DNA of 64,000 bases from Hymenopus coronatus (lineage: Eukaryota > Arthropoda > Insecta > Mantodea > Hymenopodidae). The DNA lies in assembly GCA_030762935.1 (NCBI GenBank), contig CM060895.1, positions 42,150,001 to 42,214,000 of the forward strand, given 5' to 3'. Every line of letters starts with the position of its first letter. Position 1 is the first letter of the stretch. A program made the position numbers and the translations under genes. The notes under the pieces are model-generated. The model ran no database searches, was not told where the DNA came from, and saw only the letters and a program-made list of their open reading frames with translations. Below, piece by piece: positions 58,605 to 64,000 of this stretch.

Positions 58605-59512
58605 AGGTGACCGTGTGGCCCAATGGATAAGGCGAGGAAGTTTACAAACACTTGAGAAGTGTGAATTGTTGCATATAGATTCCCTTACAGTTATTATTTA
58701 TCTACGCGGTTTAGTGAACGGTTGCAATTTTAAATAGTTCTAGAGCTATTTCCGCTATCACTCAGTTAATATATTTTGAAACCAATAGTTTATGATATTT
58801 TGACTAGGCTTTTGAATTTAACCTCTGCTATCCATATTCGCTTTTAACCTCCTTTTGTTATTTTCAGCTTCTAACATGTCTTATTTGAAGGAATTTTGTG
58901 AAATAACTAATATAAAATTGAGTTACCATACATTAAAATTAACAGGTGTACTGTTCCCACAAATACGCCGCTTGGTAGCTTTTTTCATCACCTGTCAAGT
59001 GATATATTTATATTATGCAACCAAGTAAGGTACAGTCAGCACTGCGAGAGAAACGGATCATCCTATGCATAGTTCCAACATCCAGAATGGTGAGATGTTC
59101 CTACTGCCTGCATCAGGCAAATATACTGTTGTTCCTTGTGAATGACATTTTATGATTTGTAGTGTACAATATTTATAATATGCTAATGCATCTTAAAAAT
59201 AACTAGGACTTTTTTTTTCCAGGGCCATTTACTCTCGATCGCCATCTTTTTAGATCTGTCTAAAATGGAGAACGGAATAATAACGTACACTTTAAATAAC
59301 ATTACTGGTATAACATGGCTTACTAATATAACATTTCCCCTATTCTTCTACCATACATTAACATTGCAGTATGTGTAGATATAAAATTACCCTTCATTCC
59401 TCTATTTGCGCTTACAGAAAATTGAAAATCGACTTAAATATCAGCGTGAGTAAAGGGTTTTATTCTGAAATAAATACAATATGTTTAGCTTTGATTTAAT
59501 GAAAACTTGTAA
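58605..59512. repeat. Duplicated block B1 (with tRNA-Arg 5' half)
   Basis: Collinear with 59818-60950: 'agtttacaa.cac', 'gatattttgac', 'atattcgcttt', 'ttatttgaag.aattttgtga', 'gcataGttccaacatcc'-type blocks, then the 'ctatttgcgcttac' block that also starts block A. Confidence 0.8.
58609..58634 (+). pseudogene. tRNA-Arg 5' half fragment
   Basis: 'gaccgtgtggcccaatggat' plus 'aaggcg' equals the acceptor 5' strand and D arm of tRNA-Arg(TCG). It then breaks directly into the block B body. The rest of the tRNA is deleted relative to 59820. Confidence 0.7.
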
Positions 59513-59815
59513 GTGCACGCCACTGGCCAGGATAGTTCAAACAAGTCTCATAAAACTGACGCTGAATCAAGAGCAAGAGCAAGTTCACAAGAGCTGAATC
59601 TGCTTGCGCCTTCTACGCTATCACTTCAGCACATGCCTGTTGAAGCAGCCATTTACATGCAGAGCAATCTGCTTTCACAACCTGACACTAACGTGGCTGG
59701 GACTTATTTATTTAGTATATCTGCGTACGTATATGGCCTAAATGGGATTCTAAAGGGCCTGTTTTCCTCTTTAGAAAGAAATAGCACTTTCAGAATTCTT
59801 TTCACCAAATTCTAC
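59513..59815. other. Unique spacer between duplicated blocks
   Basis: An open frame of about 102 codons spans 59513-59821 on the plus strand. I recognise nothing in it, and it runs into the tRNA-Arg pseudogene. Confidence 0.3.
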
Positions 59816-59817
59816 AG

Positions 59818-60744
59818 ATGACCGTGTGACACAATGGATAAGGCGTGGGACTTCGAATCCAAAGATTGCAGATTCGAGTCTTGTATTGGTCGAGCTTGAC
59901 TTTTAGTATAAACTAAAATATATCACAGTTAAGATATAAATAAGGTAATTAGAAGTTTACAAGCACCTCATAAGTGCGAGTTTTTGTCTGTTATTTTTTT
60001 TATATAGGTTGGGTTACAGTTATTTATTTTTGGGAGTTTATTGGATGGTTGTATATTTAAATAGCTGTAAAGCGATTTGTGTTATCATTCAATTAATACG
60101 GTTTCGAAAGATCTGATTGTGATATTTTGACCAGCTTATGGAGTTTAAGCACTGCGTCCATATTCGCTTTTGACTTCCTTTTGTTATTTCCAGTTTTTAA
60201 TACCTCTTATTTGAAGCAATTTTGTGAAATAACTGTTATGCCCATTAAGCTATCAAGGGTTCGCCGCTCCTTATATAGGTACATAAACATTGCTTGGTAG
60301 CCTTTTCATCACTTTGTTAAGTGATTTATTTATATCATGTAACCAAGTAAGGTGCAATCTGCATTGCCGAGAGGAACAGGTCATTCTATGCATAGTTCCA
60401 ACATCCTGAAAGATGTCGCCGCTCTATGAAATATCCCTACAGCCTGCATCTGTTAAATATGTATTTGATCCTTCTGAATTACATTTTATGTCCTGTAGTG
60501 TATGTACTATATTTATATTATGCTAAAGTATTGTGGCGATAACCAGTAGTATTTTTTTTCTTTCTTTCTTGCTTCTCTGGAGCCATTCACCCCTCCCTCT
60601 CTCTCTTTTAGTTCTGTCCAAAATGATGAAACGGAAAAATAACATATCTTTATACAATATTGCTGTCATAAAATGGCTTACTAATATAACAAAGAAAATT
60701 CTGCCTATTTTTTTTTTAACCACACATGTGGTATTGCAGCATGT
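59818..60744. repeat. Duplicated block B2 (with tRNA-Arg pseudogene)
   Basis: Second copy of block B, about 1.2 kb downstream of the first and leading into block C at 60745. The same blocks occur in the same order as in B1. Confidence 0.8.
59820..59892 (+). pseudogene. tRNA-Arg (TCG) pseudogene
   Basis: 73 bases that align throughout with insect tRNA-Arg(TCG): 'gaccgtgtg', 'aatggataaggcg', anticodon loop cttcgaa (TCG). Lesions: acceptor stem positions 6 and 7 mispair (gaccgtg opposite attggtc), the T stem is weakened (gcaga/cttgt), and the A box has 'gacacaatgg'. Likely inactive. Confidence 0.8.
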
Positions 60745-61985
60745 GTAGGGATAAAATTAACTTTTCATTTCTCTATTTGCGCTTACCGAAAAAGTAACCT
60801 TATTGATAATCTACTTAAACAACAGCGCGAGTAAAGAGTTTTATCCGGATATAAATAAAATAAGTTTATTTTTAAAAGTTATACAAGATTTATAAGATTA
60901 ACGCCATGCCCATGTTGCTTGATCTTCTTGAAAACTGTAGATATTATGACTACTAATAATTTAAAGGCCATCAATGTAATATAAGTAGTAAATATTCACG
61001 ACAATAACCTCTTACTCTTCTATAAATCCCAGAATAATAAATTCCATGTTGACTGTAAGAATATAGGTATAAAGTATAGGCAGTTCTAAAAAATGAAATC
61101 ATCATTGAAAATAATACAACTATTCATATTCAACCAGAACGTGTATGTTTGGCTTGCTTTGTTAGACATAGATGCTTGTTTGCACCCATCGTTACACTCG
61201 TATAAGCTAGCCAGCTGTGCTGGCGGAAAGTATTTTTGAATTACGGGCTTTGTGATTGTTATACTATACGAGTGGAGACTCGTTCTATCGGAAGGTTCTT
61301 TGACGTCAAAACGGCGCATTATTAATCCTGAGTGAGTTTGTGACAGTTCCAGTGGTTTTGCATGTGCAACTGTTCTAGAAGTGTCTATGGACGCGACCAA
61401 CAGGACGAAGCCCTGCCCAGAGTTCAGTTTTCACTGGGAATGCATTGCGCGCAACAGTTGAGTTCGACGGGAATTTCATAGCGAGCTGTATCTCAACGCA
61501 GGGAAGTCTAAAACAAAACTATATGGCGGAACTGTTACGAAAGAAAGATATTTGTGAGTAGATACTGACTGCAATCAGTTTTTGAAGGAAATAAAGAGTT
61601 GTCGGAGAAAAAACTAAAGTTCTTGTTACAATATATATTCATTTGTTGCTTGTAAGTGCTACCTACCTGTATGTGCAAACATATCATCCTACTGCAAAGT
61701 TTTCTTTTGTTTCATTATTGGTGGATGCCGGATTAATCGCTATTGGTTAATATACCCTTTCCATAACCTATTATTTTGTACTATAGTTGGATTTTAACTG
61801 AGATTTCTGATTTTGCGTACGCTTTATTTCTATAAACATTTTTTTGCAGGCACAGATAACAAATATTAAAGACTGCTTCTAAATTATTAACTGACTTGAA
61901 ATCTTTACAGTAAATCAATTACTTATATAATACATCCTCTTCGTGTGTAATAATGAGATGTAAGTAAACGAAACAGAACACTCGG

Positions 61986-62058
61986 TGCTGAAAACCGGGA
62001 TCGAAACAGGTATCTTTAGATCTTCAGTCTAACGCTCTCCCAACTGACTTATTTCGGC
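61986..62058 (-). pseudogene. tRNA-Phe (GAA) pseudogene, block C
   Basis: 73 bases. Shares the 'cgaaacagg' T-stem change with the copy at 57465, so that lesion predates the duplication. It has further changes: acceptor 3' strand 'tgctgaaaa' on plus and D arm 'aactgactta'. Inactive. Confidence 0.85.
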
Positions 62059-62194
62059 AACTAAAAAATCTTATCCCTTGCCATGGATAATTTGTATCAG
62101 TTTTTCAGACCATATTTCAAAGAATTTAATATACCGGAAGAAGCAGTCCAGATTAAAGTGATTTGAACAATTTCTGTTTGAGATTTGTGTGGAA

Positions 62195-62790
62195 AACATA
62201 ACCGAAAAGCGAAAAGTCCCATAAGTATCATATATATTTAAGTTGCATATTTTCCAAGGATGCGACACAAAATTATCAGAAAAATCCCGTAACCTAGACT
62301 ACCTTTTACGTAGAAGAGTTTTCGAAACTTTTCATTTTCTAAAAAAAATGACAAACGATTAAAGCTTAGTGCTACTCAAAGAATGTAGATCTCGTTAAAA
62401 CACACCTCTACAAAGCAATACCGCAATAACCGTTTCCAAGATAACCCCCCTTTTTTTTTTTTTTTTTTTTTGCTTTCAATTTTAAACTACTTAAACTTAC
62501 TCAAATGAGAAGTCATCTTTCGTTTCGTCCTCCTTTTATCTTACTTCTGGCCATGCAAAGAGAACCGTATTTGAATTTGTCACACAGCGGCCAGCTTTTA
62601 AATGTTTTGACTATCTCTTTAGCCTACTTTGTACACAAGCCACTTAATACCTTTCTGTTTACAAGGAAGAAAGTAATAAGATAATTTCTGCCAAAATTTA
62701 TATGAATTAGCATGATGTACAAAATTAATAATCTTTTGTAGGAATAGTTTTTTTAGAACAGTTGAAGGGAGGCACAAATTTCAGAATGTA
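62195..62790 (+). mobile_element. Family A copy 19 (diverged)
   Basis: Paralogue of copy 18, with a T21 run at 62451-62471 and a more complete downstream half: 'tgtacacaagccacttaata' and 'gtttacaaggaagaaagtaa'. Confidence 0.6.
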
Positions 62791-64000
62791 CACACGTTCA
62801 ATATGTGTTAAGGTGATATAACATTATCGGTTTCTTTTCAGCTGCCTCTTCATTTCTTGTTACATCGATTTCAGAAGTGTAGTGTATATGATCCCGTTGA
62901 TGTTTCCACTATTCCTACACTCAACTCTTCATTTGTATAACGTTAGCTATAGGATAAGCTTTATAACTAGAAAACACGCACGGATTGTCAGATTAGGAAT
63001 TGCAGTTAACAGGCTATAGGGATTGATGACGTCAGAGACTCTCCTAATGAGAACCGCACTTGCAGTAGTTAAAGGGAAGGGAATTCACCATAGAACATAA
63101 TCACCGCGAAGTCTCTAATTGGTTCCTAGCCAAGACGCTCATCATTGCATTTTCTTGACATTATTTTGGCTAGATCTCTAGAATATTTTAATGGAACGGA
63201 GAAATACAGAGGTGCGATTTTTGCAGAGGATACAACACAATGTCCGCCTACGCTTAATGTCTTCTCTGTTCAAAACCCGGTTTGCAGAGAACTGCTGCTT
63301 ACGTCCACATGTAAATGTGCAGAGAAATTTTCAATTTACGTATGCACCTCGGTTACGTTCTCTAGTTATACAGTTTTAAAGAGACCTCTAGAAACATGGT
63401 GCCATCATAGCCAAAGACGATTCAAACCAAAATATACCTAAGCATTTTAAATATTCCTATTTTTGAATTAAATGGGAACAAGCAGTACAGATGGCTCGAA
63501 ACATGTTTGTCTTTTACTTGAAAAATGTTGTTGAAGAAAGCCTTGCAAGAAAACGGTTTTGTTGTTTTAAATAGGGTCACGTTGTTGCTGACGATTGGGT
63601 AAGTTTAGAAAGACCATCAGCCTTTGTTGAAGACTAAGAATTTTATTATGCATAACAATCCACATTGTTAAAGCCCAGAATTGTCAGATATAATGAATAC
63701 GACCAACTTGAGAGTCGTACATTTGATGCTACGAACATTTATATCATGCAAGTATTCTACAAGAAACAAGCGACCACAACGAACGAGTACAGCAATATAT
63801 ATCGAAAAGCCTGTAAAGGAAAGAGAGCAGGTTTAAGAAGCAAACAGACCGAGAGGAACGCAAGTGCCTATAACACGAGGGTCATTCCCATATTATAAAA
63901 TACGCTATTTTACCCCCGAATAAAGAAACATCTATAAAAATAATTCTGCTAGAAACGATTCATATCGGATATAAAATCATTCTTTAATTCTTAGAGATAA
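62791..64000. other. Unassigned stretch to window end
   Basis: No tRNA or repeat recognised. Two overlapping plus frames at 63145-63441 (98 and 62 codons) and one at 63665-63898 show no familiar motif. No splice-supported exon structure is evident. Confidence 0.4.

Larger units (their letters stand above)
60745..62790. repeat. Segmental duplication, block C
   Basis: Second copy of block A, including the tRNA-Phe-derived segment (61986) and a family A fragment (62195-62790). The SINE E present near block A is missing here. Confidence 0.85.

Overview
This window looks like repeat-dense, AT-rich nuclear DNA from an arthropod, most likely an insect with a large genome. That is inferred from four things: eukaryotic tRNA genes with insect-like sequences, tRNA-headed SINEs, insect-type non-LTR retrotransposon fragments, and abundant microsatellites. 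I found no convincing host protein-coding exon. Nearly every long reading frame is either a retrotransposon remnant or a shadow of a simple repeat, tRNA or SINE. The species cannot be named from this sequence alone.

Layout. 1-9 kb: SINE pieces, several copies of a roughly 830-900 bp dispersed repeat (called family A here), and a tandem repeat of about 400 bp interrupted by a mariner-like transposase fossil. 9-12 kb: a family A copy, a tRNA-headed SINE and unremarkable AT-rich sequence. 12.2-14.9 kb: two non-LTR elements in tandem on the minus strand that carry only ORF1 (a gag-like protein) and no reverse transcriptase. 15-19 kb: SINE E copies, a purine-rich tract and a LINE 3' end. 19.37-22.03 kb: that LINE's tail has become a perfect (ATCT)665 array. 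24-42 kb: many family A copies in both orientations, often back to back, mixed with SINEs B, C and D. 40.5-40.8 kb: two intact tRNA genes, Gly(GCC) and Ser(AGA). 44.1-46.9 kb: a minus-strand LINE pol fragment (RT end plus RNase H) split by a plus-strand ORF1-only element. 47.3-47.8 kb: a second RNase H/pol tail. 48.8 kb: an intact tRNA-Phe. 52.5-54.3 kb: a tandem array of twelve tRNA-Ser(AGA) units, one structurally intact. 55.2-56.1 kb: a satellite of about 325 bp period. 56.4-62.8 kb: duplicated segments carrying decayed tRNA-Phe and tRNA-Arg copies.

The working content of the window is therefore four plausible tRNA genes (Gly, Ser, Phe, and one Ser inside the array). The rest is mobile-element and satellite DNA. 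The most interesting elements are the ORF1-only ones: three copies of two subfamilies go straight from ORF1 to a 3' UTR, like mammalian HAL1 (half-a-LINE) elements. The tRNA-Ser array is the other stand-out. Coordinates of repeat boundaries are read by eye and may be off by 10-30 bases.
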